The translations under genes were made by a program, and so were the position numbers. 60,000 bases of DNA from Polytrichum commune. Taxonomy: Eukaryota > Streptophyta > Polytrichopsida > Polytrichales > Polytrichaceae. How positions within the stretch are numbered: the stretch's first letter is position 1; each line of letters opens with the position of its first letter. Below are positions 48,303-57,620 of the stretch, piece after piece. Where the stretch lies: positions 374,501 through 434,500 of the forward strand of contig OX485805.1 of NCBI GenBank assembly GCA_950295325.1. The letters are read 5' to 3'. Under the pieces are notes generated by a model. It was not told the DNA's origin. It made no database searches and saw only the letters and a program-made list of their open reading frames with translations.

Positions 48303-51300
48303 TCAAGCTCGGTACTCCTTACATCTACTTCCCGATGTACGGGTAGGAAAGAGCTCACCATTCAACGTTTCCAATTGAATTGAATTATTAGGAAATACCT
48401 CATAGACAAGGTAAGGTCCTAACCATACCGCATTGAATTTCGCCGGAAATTCAAGCTTTCGTGCGTCTTGAATCATGACCATCATTCCCGGTGTTAGGGC
48501 CCTTCTCTTATGTCGTTTGTCGAAAGTAATCTTTCTCCTTCTTTGGATTGCCTCAATATGTTGAGCCGCCATTCTCCTCCCTTCGTCAAGTGCTTCCAAA
48601 TCGGTTAGTCGATTTCGTAAGGATTGACTTTCGGTAAGTCTCGTACTCACGGCCACCCTAAGTGACTCGACTTCATATTCGATTGGTAGTGTCGCTTCAA
48701 GACCATAGACTAAGGAAAATGGTGTAGCACGCGTAGTTACCTTATAGGTTGTACGGTATGCCCAAAGTGCCGCCGTTAGTTTCGTATCCCAATCCCGCTT
48801 CGAGTCTATAACCGTCTTGCGTAGTATACTCACCAAAATTCCGTTAACCCTTTCCGTTTGTCCATTGGTTTGTGGGTGGTAGGGAGTAGTCTTCCGGTGA
48901 TCAATTTTAAATTTCTCTGTCATCTCTCGAATCAAGTCATTCAAAAAGTGAGTACCCCTATCGCTTACTAGGATCTTCGGCACCCCGAACCGCGAAATTA
49001 TGTTTTCGTACATAAATGTTGCCGCGTGTTCCGCCGTGTCGGTCTTCACCGCTTTGGCTTCCGCCCACTTGGTGAGGTACTCGGTTGCCACCACAATATA
49101 TTTCATTCCTTTTGAAGATTGGGGATGGACCTCACCCACATAGTCGATGCCCCATTTTTCGAAAGGAATTAAGGGTAATGATACATGTAAAGGCATCTCC
49201 ATTCTAAGGTCGTCTCGGGCATACCGTTGGCAAGCGTCGCATTTCCTTACATAGTCATGGGCGTCCTTAAATAGTGTAGGCCAAAAGTAGCCCGCTCTAA
49301 GTATTTTTTGCCCGGTGAGTTGACCCGAGAAGTGACCGCCGCAAGCGCTATCGTGGCAAGCGATTAAAATCGCTTCAACCTCCGTTTTTGACACGCATCG
49401 TCGTAAAATACCATCGGACCCCCTTCTAAACAACCTATGGCCCACTACAACAAATTGCCTACTATTTACCCTCACCTTCCTTCTCTCTTCTTTTGTCCAC
49501 TCTTTGGGCAACTTGTGGGCTGTTAGAAATTCCACTATGCCCGCATACCACTCCGGTGTAGAAGTGACCACAAAGAGGCTATCATCTACTAACATATCAT
49601 TTACCGGATTTTTTTCTATCTCCTCCGACAACCTAGACAAGTGGTCCGCTTGTAAATGCATACGACCCGGTTTATATTCCACCGTGTAGTCGAATTCTTC
49701 TAATAACAAAACCCACCTAGCTAACCTACCACTTAACTCCGCCTTGTTAGTTAGATACTTGATAGCCATGTGGTCAACAAAAAATACAACCGGGTTGCAC
49801 ATGAGGTAATGCCTAAACTTTTTAACGGAAAACACCATGGCTAGGCACTCCCTCTCCGTTGTAGAGTAGTTTCTTTCGGCGGGGGTCAATTGCTTACTCG
49901 CATAAGCTATAGGTTGATCCTTCTCTTTTTCTCCCGTTGCTTGACAAAGCGCACTCCCTATTGCCACATTACTAGCATCACAATAGACGTGAAAAGGTTT
50001 ACCCCAATTGGGTGGTATCAACACCGGATAGGTGCTCAACCTATCCCGCAATTCCTCAAAGGCTTTTTGACAAGCATCCGTCCACTCGAATTTGACATCC
50101 TTTTTGAGCAAATGGGTAATGGGCACCGCTATCTTTGAAAAATTAGGAATAAGTTCCCGGTACCATCCCACATGTCCTAACAACTTAGAGATCCCCTTGG
50201 AATTGGTTGGAGTTGCCAAGTCGCTTATGGCCGCAATCTTATCCGGATCGGGTTCTCTACCTTTCTCACTAACAACATAACCCAACAACACTCCCTTATT
50301 CACTCCCAAAAATGTCTTATCCGGGTTCAATGCTAACCTCATCTTCCTACACCTAACCAATGCCTCCCTAACACAATGTAGGTGATCATCCACATTACTT
50401 TGTGTGCTAAAATCGTCCACAAAGACGGTCATGGATTTGAACAACAAGTCGGTGAAGATATACATTACTAATCGTTGGAAAGTAGCCGGGGCATTACATA
50501 ACCCAAATGGCATCACTACCCACACAAAAGTACCCCAAGGTGTAGTAAAAGCCGTTTTATGGATATCTTGGAGGGCTATGGAAATTTGATTATAACCCGC
50601 ATACCCATCCATAAAGGTATATCGCGAATGACCTCCAACCTCCTCAAGCAACAAGGTGATAAAAGGTAAGGGGAAGTGATCCTTTTGTGTGCACGAATTC
50701 AATTTCCTATAGTCGACACAAACCCTTAATTTCCCATTTTTTTTCTTTACTAAGACCATAGGAGAAACCCAATCCGTGATTTCCACCGGCTTGATAAACC
50801 CGGCCTTCAATAACCTTTCCAATTCCGCTTTCACCAACAATTGCAATTGAGGATTCATCCTCCTCTCCTTTTGTCTAATTGGCCTCGCCCCCGGAATTAA
50901 AGGAATCCGGTGCTCTACCATTTCCCTAGGAATTCCCTTAAGCTCATCGTAGGACCATGCAAAAGTATCACTAAACTCATCCACCAAATTGCCATACTCC
51001 CTAACCTCTTTCTCCCCCAATTTGGAGCCCATCTTCATTTGTCGGGTTTTTCCATTCTTTAATTTCACATCCACGTACCGCCAATCCGCTTCCGACACAT
51101 GTGCTTGTTCCTCTTTGTTCCGATACCAATCGGAAGGCACATTGGGGTAATCTTTCACATCTTGACCTACAACTATCCCCGTAGACGTGGTCTTGAAATG
51201 TAAAGGCTCCTCCAATTTCGATGACTCAATAATCACATCCTCCTCTTGAGTCCCATCTACATGAATTAAACTAACCTCACCCTCTTCCACGTCATCTACC

Positions 51301-54300
51301 CAAGGTGTTAACCCACCGCTAACCCACTCTTCCTCGGTGAGCACCTCACATGGCTCCAACAATGAGCCCTCTCCTAAACTAACACTAGGAAATTCACTCC
51401 CTAAGCCTACTTGGTGAAATGTAACCATTACATCAACCTCGGACTCGGGGTACTCCCTTAGCCATTGGGCATAATCCCCATTATCCCCATAATTGTAAAA
51501 ATTAGGACCTAGACTTCCCGAGCCCGAATCTATAACAACCCTTTGACCTTCGGGATGGACGACTCCCACCAATGGCTTGCCAATCTCATTCTCGTTTAAG
51601 TCATCAATTTCCTTCTCCAATGGCAAATACATCTCCTTCTTCATCCATCCTTCTAATGAACCAATGGACACTATGACCCTATTACCCTCCGGACCATAAG
51701 TGATGGATGGTTTAGGTCCACCCCAATTGACCATAGCATTCGCCATCCGCAACCAAGGCCTACCTAGCAAAATGGGGAAGGTGTCCTTGTTGGAGTGCAT
51801 TTTAATGACATGGAAGGTGACCAAGTACTCCTCACCTCCCGTAGTCATTCTACAATCCTTGATCATCCCCAAAGGCGTAGTCGAACTTTGATTTGCCATA
51901 TTTATGACCAAAGGTGAAGGCCCCGTGAGTCCAAGTCCCAATTTTTTCATAGTATCCTCCGGTAGTATATTTAGACTACTCCCTCCGTCGACTAGCACAT
52001 TAGGAACCACCTTATCTACTATAACAACTTCTATTTCTATAGCTTTCACGTCTCTTCCACCTTGTGATTGGATCCTAGCGGCTATTTTAGCTTTCACCTT
52101 CCTCATCCTCTTGTGTACCGGCATTCCCTCCTTTAATGTTTTCCTTGCCGTGGGTGAAATTTCCAATAGTTGGCCGAAAGTAATATCCGCCTTGAGTGTA
52201 CTAAGGTCCGCCCACAAGTCGTACCCGGTAGATCTTTCCACCTTAGAATTACCCACTACGTCGAATTCGTCTACGGGAACCCCCGGTCCTTCCCATTCAC
52301 CCACATCGCTATTATCCAAGTCATGTACCGCATTAGTCCTCTCCCTATCTTGTAAAATTATATTTTCCCTCTCCACATCCTTAGTAGCTCTTCTAGCTAC
52401 CCTATCCAACTCGGAGAGATTAATCTCTTCATCCGAAGAGTAATTTCCTTGCTCTCCTATTCCTACCTCCAACGGGGCATCCCCTCTCCTAGCCCTAGTA
52501 GTTACCGCTAGTGCAGGTGCTTCTTCAACCACACCCTTACCCTTCACTAACTCATATGTAATAGCATTGGTGTGAGGAGGCCATTGACTTTGCTCCTCTC
52601 CAATTCTCGTTGGGAGAGGAAGCATGTCATCACATGTGGCCTCCAACACTCCATCCATGAACCTAACATCTTGGGAGTTAGATGGTCCCGGATCCGTTGG
52701 AGGCGCTTGTCTCCCGTTACTACCATTAGGTGGAACTCCTTGTCTATTTTGTATTGGAATGTAACCGGTTGTAGTTTGCAAGCCCGCCGGTGGATGAAAA
52801 GTTTGCCTAGCATTACTATGGTCATAGTATAAGTTAGGTGGCCTAAGTTCATTGGCCGGTACTCCTTGCGGCCTAGCACCTCGCATATTATCCCTTGCTT
52901 GTTGTTGTGGATTAGCCACCGGGTAAGGGACATTAATTATTTTGTCCGGTTGGCGACACGTATCCGAGGGATGACTTCCTCCACAATTGCTACAATTAAA
53001 CTCTTGACCTTCGGACCAACATTGTCCTTGAGCGTGCCACCTTCCACAAAAGGGATGAAATTCCTTCTTCTCTAAATTTTGGCCACCTTGCCCTCTAGGT
53101 TGTGGTCCTCTATTGCTTCCATTTCCATAGTGAGGTGGCGCTTGACCTCGTTGATTTTGTTGAGGTGGGTTACCGTTTCCTCTTTGGTCACGGTTTTGTC
53201 CACTTCTACAAAATTGACGCGTGTGGCCCGGTTGGCCACATTGGACACACCATAATCCGGAAGAATGCCTACCCGACTCAACCGGGGGTGGAGGCCCCGG
53301 TTGTTGACTCCGGATCATTAATGACATTTGATCCGTGAGGCTTTGCATTTGTTTTATCATAGCCTCTTGGAATCCTAGTTGGCTAGCACCTAGTCTTCTC
53401 TCAACCTCCTCCAAGTGTGGATCCGTTCTAGGGGCCGGTAGTGCCAAAAGAGGTGCCGGTTCCCTAACCGCTAAAGGTCGGGGACCGGTGTCCACAATGG
53501 CATATGGAATTTGGTTCTCATACTTAGCGGGTTCTACCGCTACCACCCTAGGGCGTATGGGGATGAATTGTGGGATCAATTCATCCTCCCTTCTCCATAG
53601 CCTTTCGTGATCTTTATCCAAGTTTTCAATATCTCTAGCCGCACGCTTGGCATCCGCCAAGGTCAAGGGATTCCTTTCTAGAACACCCCTAATAGTTCCG
53701 GACTTAAAAAACCCTTGAATGAAAAATTGCTTTAGCGTGTCGTCGTTGAGCATGGTACCCACAAATCTAGTGCACACTAAATCAAACCTCCTAATGTAAG
53801 CCGAAATTTCTTCCTCCCTTCCTTGCTTCAATGACGACAATGCCCTTAATGCGGTACTTTGACCCACTTCCGGCCTAAATTCGTTAAGAAACTCCCTTTG
53901 TAATTGTTCCCATCCCCTAAAATGTCCCTCGGCATGATCCCGATACCATTCATAGGCTTCCCCCTCTAGAGTGGTAGGAAACCACACTAACCAATAACCC
54001 GGGTCGGTTATGAGGAAGCTAGCCAACCGTTCGATATACCGTTCCATGTGCCGAGAGGGGTCCTCATCCTTGGTCCCATAAAATTTAGGGAGATGAGATG
54101 GCATATCCATCGCCGCTAAATTTTGTGGAACCACAATTGGTAGGCCTCTTGGCCTAACCAATGGGTCTATTGGAGGTATAGGAGGTATGGGCGGAATTGG
54201 GGGTATGGGTGGTGGATCCATCCCCCGTTCCTCGGCCATGGTGACCGGTGAACTATTCAACAATCCCCTATCAACTTCTACCGGGAATTCTTCTCTAAGT

Positions 54301-54542
54301 GTGTAATTTTCCGAAGAAGTTTCACCACTCAATTTGGAGGGAGTGATCTCCTCTTCAAGTTGAGCTCCAAGTTCTAAGGTGTCTAGAATTGACCTAGTCC
54401 TAGGTTCGACGTTCAAACAACTCTCTATTCTAACATTATCTTGTTCTAATCTATCACTGATTTTAGAGGACCGCCTCTTTCGAGTAGATTTCTCTAGTCC
54501 TACTATCAAACTTGGTTTTTGTGAGCGAGTCCTACCTTGCAT
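48303..54542 (-). CDS. Gag-Pol polyprotein, Ty3/gypsy, intact
   Basis: One uninterrupted frame of 2079 residues, with no frameshift or stop between gag and pol. Residues 110-126 are a Pro-Pro-Ile repeat. Residues 150-310 form the retrotransposon Gag domain (WLVWFPTTLEGEAYEWYRDH at 184-203). Zinc knuckles: a canonical CX2CX4HX4C with C432, C435, H440 and C445; a variant CX2CX3HX4C at 517-529; and an H-first knuckle-like motif at 496-508. The aspartic protease has VDGGSSLNIL with D852 and ILLGRPWL at 924-931. A long acidic linker (about 960-1150) precedes the RT (about 1230-1420), with D1312 and FVDD at 1374-1377 in place of the usual YxDD. RNase H has D1522, E1563, D1590 and ADHLSRL at 1632-1638. 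The integrase has a zinc-binding H1730, H1737, C1768, C1771 and a DD35E core of D1800, D1861 and E1897, then a GPY-type module (WLGPYLV, 2040-2046). All catalytic residues I can check are present, and no chromodomain follows. A separate envelope-like frame is absent. Confidence 0.95.
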   Translation of the reverse strand: MQGRTRSQKPSLIVGLEKSTRKRRSSKISDRLEQDNVRIESCLNVEPRTRSILDTLELGAQLEEEITPSKLSGETSSENYTLREEFPVEVDRGLLNSSPVTMAEERGMDPPPIPPIPPIPPIPPIDPLVRPRGLPIVVPQNLAAMDMPSHLPKFYGTKDEDPSRHMERYIERLASFLITDPGYWLVWFPTTLEGEAYEWYRDHAEGHFRGWEQLQREFLNEFRPEVGQSTALRALSSLKQGREEEISAYIRRFDLVCTRFVGTMLNDDTLKQFFIQGFFKSGTIRGVLERNPLTLADAKRAARDIENLDKDHERLWRREDELIPQFIPIRPRVVAVEPAKYENQIPYAIVDTGPRPLAVREPAPLLALPAPRTDPHLEEVERRLGASQLGFQEAMIKQMQSLTDQMSLMIRSQQPGPPPPVESGRHSSGLWCVQCGQPGHTRQFCRSGQNRDQRGNGNPPQQNQRGQAPPHYGNGSNRGPQPRGQGGQNLEKKEFHPFCGRWHAQGQCWSEGQEFNCSNCGGSHPSDTCRQPDKIINVPYPVANPQQQARDNMRGARPQGVPANELRPPNLYYDHSNARQTFHPPAGLQTTTGYIPIQNRQGVPPNGSNGRQAPPTDPGPSNSQDVRFMDGVLEATCDDMLPLPTRIGEEQSQWPPHTNAITYELVKGKGVVEEAPALAVTTRARRGDAPLEVGIGEQGNYSSDEEINLSELDRVARRATKDVERENIILQDRERTNAVHDLDNSDVGEWEGPGVPVDEFDVVGNSKVERSTGYDLWADLSTLKADITFGQLLEISPTARKTLKEGMPVHKRMRKVKAKIAARIQSQGGRDVKAIEIEVVIVDKVVPNVLVDGGSSLNILPEDTMKKLGLGLTGPSPLVINMANQSSTTPLGMIKDCRMTTGGEEYLVTFHVIKMHSNKDTFPILLGRPWLRMANAMVNWGGPKPSITYGPEGNRVIVSIGSLEGWMKKEMYLPLEKEIDDLNENEIGKPLVGVVHPEGQRVVIDSGSGSLGPNFYNYGDNGDYAQWLREYPESEVDVMVTFHQVGLGSEFPSVSLGEGSLLEPCEVLTEEEWVSGGLTPWVDDVEEGEVSLIHVDGTQEEDVIIESSKLEEPLHFKTTSTGIVVGQDVKDYPNVPSDWYRNKEEQAHVSEADWRYVDVKLKNGKTRQMKMGSKLGEKEVREYGNLVDEFSDTFAWSYDELKGIPREMVEHRIPLIPGARPIRQKERRMNPQLQLLVKAELERLLKAGFIKPVEITDWVSPMVLVKKKNGKLRVCVDYRKLNSCTQKDHFPLPFITLLLEEVGGHSRYTFMDGYAGYNQISIALQDIHKTAFTTPWGTFVWVVMPFGLCNAPATFQRLVMYIFTDLLFKSMTVFVDDFSTQSNVDDHLHCVREALVRCRKMRLALNPDKTFLGVNKGVLLGYVVSEKGREPDPDKIAAISDLATPTNSKGISKLLGHVGWYRELIPNFSKIAVPITHLLKKDVKFEWTDACQKAFEELRDRLSTYPVLIPPNWGKPFHVYCDASNVAIGSALCQATGEKEKDQPIAYASKQLTPAERNYSTTERECLAMVFSVKKFRHYLMCNPVVFFVDHMAIKYLTNKAELSGRLARWVLLLEEFDYTVEYKPGRMHLQADHLSRLSEEIEKNPVNDMLVDDSLFVVTSTPEWYAGIVEFLTAHKLPKEWTKEERRKVRVNSRQFVVVGHRLFRRGSDGILRRCVSKTEVEAILIACHDSACGGHFSGQLTGQKILRAGYFWPTLFKDAHDYVRKCDACQRYARDDLRMEMPLHVSLPLIPFEKWGIDYVGEVHPQSSKGMKYIVVATEYLTKWAEAKAVKTDTAEHAATFMYENIISRFGVPKILVSDRGTHFLNDLIREMTEKFKIDHRKTTPYHPQTNGQTERVNGILVSILRKTVIDSKRDWDTKLTAALWAYRTTYKVTTRATPFSLVYGLEATLPIEYEVESLRVAVSTRLTESQSLRNRLTDLEALDEGRRMAAQHIEAIQRRRKITFDKRHKRRALTPGMMVMIQDARKLEFPAKFNAVWLGPYLVYEVFPNNSIQLETLNGELFPTRTSGSRCKEYRA

Positions 54543-55451
54543 TCCATAAGAATCGATCGACCCTCACTTGACTACACATAATCCTAGCAATTCCCCTCTT
54601 AATATTTTCACTTGTCTTGGTGTGGTTATAATTTTTTTAGGAGGTGAGGAAAAGAACCTGCAAGCCCACTTAGGTGAAAGAATCCCAATAGGGGATAGGC
54701 ATGTTCATGTTAATTTTTTGGTTAAGTCAGAGCATCACCTCCGCACCTTCCCGCAAATTAACACTCACCACAATACCGATTGTGAGGGGGTGACCTTCCG
54801 AGTAGATTATGTTAAAAGTCGAGGCTTCACCCTTCAACTTCTCACACCATCCACAATTCGGGAATTACCCTCTACAACGGATAACAACAATCACGAGTAC
54901 AAAAGGCATTCCTTAATTAGTTAATGAGTTCACTTTGAAGAAATAAACATACCTTGAGTAATCGCATCCTCCTGTGAGTTAGCACTCCCCTCAATCGTGA
55001 CTCAATGTAACAACACCATAAACTTTGTGAAATATTAATTTAATCTAGAGCATGAAATGACAACTCCCAAAACTTTGAGACTCACCCCGAGGTGAGTGTC
55101 AAAGTTCAATGTCCTAAGGTGAATTTACCCTCTAATGTTTTAATGAGCTACTCGGTTATAGGTTCCTTTTAAGTTCTTAGCAAATCCCCAAAAAGGTTGA
55201 GGACGTACCTTCGCCGCGCTCCTTCCTCAAAAATGAATTTGCGTAATTGACAATGCAATTCATTCCAAGGAATAGTTGAAATACAATGAATTCAAATGTA
55301 ACCCAAAGAGAGAATACTTACCGAGTTTCGGGTGCTCCTTCCCTTCTCTCAAGTTTGTGTCTCCAATTTTTCCTAGTTGCCTCCAAGTCTCCTAGTCGCC
55401 TCCAAGTCTTGTAACTACCTTCCGCTTCGCTCCCGGCGGACGCACCAATTA
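54543..55451 (-). other. untranslated leader of the retrotransposon
   Basis: 909 bp between the 5' LTR and the gag start. On the sense (minus) strand no frame of note is seen. An antisense (plus-strand) frame of 118 codons at 54568-54924 has no recognised domain and is probably fortuitous. The stretch 55431-55451 contains the probable primer-binding site. Tandem CTCCAAGTCTCCTAGTCGC-type copies lie at about 55370-55410. Confidence 0.6.
55431..55447 (-). promoter_or_regulatory. probable primer-binding site
   Basis: On the minus strand, four bases (TAAT) after the 5' LTR edge, the sequence reads TGGTGCGTCCGCCGGGA. It begins with TGG, complementary to the CCA tail of a tRNA. Position and start fit a minus-strand primer site. 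I cannot name the tRNA with confidence. Confidence 0.6.
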
Positions 55452-57615
55452 TGTGAGGCCAAACCCCCCACCCTTAAGCGTCCGTAGTCCGAGTAGTGGG
55501 TTTGGGCTCACATTCCTCCGCGGTATTGGATTTGGACTTGGATGAGTCCATAGTGCAAGGTTCACCCTTCAAGTGGTCTTGGATTTAACTGGAATTTCAC
55601 TTTTAACAACTCAATGTACGATTTCAATACGTATGTGGAGAATGCACAAGTTAACTATGTTATTTTAACCTCCTTATGCTCGGGTGCTATTTTGTCTTTG
55701 TTTGCTTCTAACGTCCATCCGGCCGCTTTAGCTACACAAGCCCTTAAGGATATCCCTCTCCTAAATGGAGTCCGTGCCGTTGACTCTATACTACCACTTG
55801 AACTATCACTTGTGTATTCCGTATCGCTACTATAAGAGGTCTCACTTGGTGTCTCCATACCGTACATAAGCCTTTAAGTATTAAGAAATACTTATGTGAC
55901 TTATGTCAATCTCTCCCTCGCACCTTTGGTCTTTGCTTCCTTTGTCTTGCCATCGCGAGAGTGCTCCACATTCTCCATTAATTTGTGCACGTGGTTTATT
56001 TTTAAAGAGAGGATGCAAGTGTTAAAAAAACACTATTCTCTATAGTCAATCTCAAATACATTTACTTGTGAAAGCCACACATAACACTAACTAGCATAAT
56101 GTAACTAACTACTTGTCTATGAGCTAATTAGGTAGGCTATCTACTAAGCTCCTTCATGAACCCATCTCTTTACTTTCTAATTACATAAACCTAGCTCCTT
56201 CATAAACCCAGCTCCTTCATAAACCCAGCTTCTTAGCTTCTAACTAAACAAACCCAGCTCCTTCATAAACCCAGCTCCTTCATGAACCCAGCTCCTTAGC
56301 TTCTAACTAAACAAACCCAGGTCCTTCATAAACCCAGCTCTTTACTTTCTAACTAAACAAACCCAGCTCCTTCATAAACCCAGCTCCTTCATGAACCCAC
56401 AACTTTGTAGTTGTAATCCCCAACTACCTCACTAATTATTCAAGCCCTTAACTAATCTTCCTACCTAATTTCCCTAATTCTACTAACAACCCCTTTCTAA
56501 TCACACAATTCTTCTCTAATCCTAAAATCCTAAAATCCTAGAGAGGAGAGGGGGAGAGAGAATTTCCTAACTTCACTAAGACTAACTAATTCACACAAGT
56601 ATATTTTTGCACTCATCACAACATCAAGTGCTCAACTCTTAAACATGGAACTTGCAACCACGTGTATTCAAAACATGAACTTTAAGTACCACAAATTGGA
56701 ATCATGAATTAACTTTAAAATCCTTCACGTCAACACTAATTCTACCAAGAGGTCAAGCCCTCTTCAAGGCTAACAAGCCTTGGCTCTCAAACTAAAAACT
56801 AAGCACACACATGTGCTCCAATATGGCTTCCCACACCCACACTTATAACTCGTGGGGTGCCTTGGAGCACAAAGGAAAGAGAGGATGAGTGAGGGAAGAA
56901 TGAGGGATTATATAGTAAGCTTGAGGGGGTGAGCACCCTCAAGGCTCACGATAAGCCCTTGAGATTTCCTCCTACTTAGTAGGCGCCAATCCTATCTTCT
57001 AAGCCTTCCTCCCTCAAATGATCAACAAGGATCCTAATTCGAACATTTAACTAGCCTTGGCTTTCTACCTACCACACTTTACCAAACTTGGGATGCTTCA
57101 ACCCAAACTTAGCCTCCTTCGCTTTCCGCCGCCATAACTTTCTCCCCTTACTTTCCCAAATCGTCGCTCACCACTTAATTCAAACCACGATGCTTAACTC
57201 GTGATTTGATTGGTGCTTTGAGAATTTGCTTATCCTCCACCTTGCATTCTTCCTTGGGCCTTCCCCATTAAGTGGCCATGATGAGGTGGTCCACTTGTGC
57301 GCTCCATGTGATCCTCCATTCATCCCAATTCGAATGCACTTGCCTCTTGAGTCACTTTGGTTGTCTCCATCCATTTGTACTAGCCTACTCACTAACTACT
57401 CAATCCAAGTTCTCCTTACCTATCCTCATTCACTCAAATCCTTCCGAAGGTAAAAACACAATAACAACTCACATCCTAGCCTCTTACAACATGGTACTTC
57501 TAAGGCTAACATTTCACTCTTTTTATATTTTTGTGAAGTAACATGCTACTTCAAAGTGCATCAACTAACGTTTCAAGGGTCTAAGACTAAATGTGGGCAC
57601 CCTTTTGGGCTCACA
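55452..57615 (-). repeat. 5' LTR (right copy)
   Basis: 2164 bp, apparently identical to the left LTR. It should carry the active promoter for the minus-strand transcript; a TATA-like sequence is listed separately. The minisatellite is at about 56150-56404. The element is followed directly by GATGC. Confidence 0.95.
56907..56915 (-). promoter_or_regulatory. candidate TATA box in the 5' LTR
   Basis: On the minus strand this reads CTATATAAT, a good TATA match in the middle of the LTR, with the same sequence at 47533-47541 in the other LTR. Transcription would start some 30 bp further left. There is no transcript evidence. Confidence 0.4.
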
Positions 57616-57620
57616 GATGC
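57616..57620. repeat. target-site duplication GATGC (right)
   Basis: Identical to 46073-46077, directly after the right LTR. Confidence 0.9.

Larger units (their letters stand above)
46078..57615 (-). mobile_element. complete Ty3/gypsy LTR retrotransposon
   Basis: An 11,538-bp minus-strand element bounded by the 5-bp duplication GATGC. It has two 2164-bp LTRs (46078-48241 and 55452-57615) starting TG and ending CA, which look identical by eye and have identical internal open frames at a constant 9374-bp offset. A single 2079-codon gag-pol frame is followed by only 61 bp before the 3' LTR. The domain order Gag, protease, RT, RNase H, integrase is that of Ty3/gypsy. There is no chromodomain after the integrase, so it is probably a non-chromovirus lineage; I do not assign it further. 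Identical LTRs, an intact frame and a perfect target duplication point to a recent insertion. Confidence 0.95.

Noticed and set aside
51904-52443. 179-codon plus-strand open frame
   Set aside because: Antisense shadow of the gag-pol frame.
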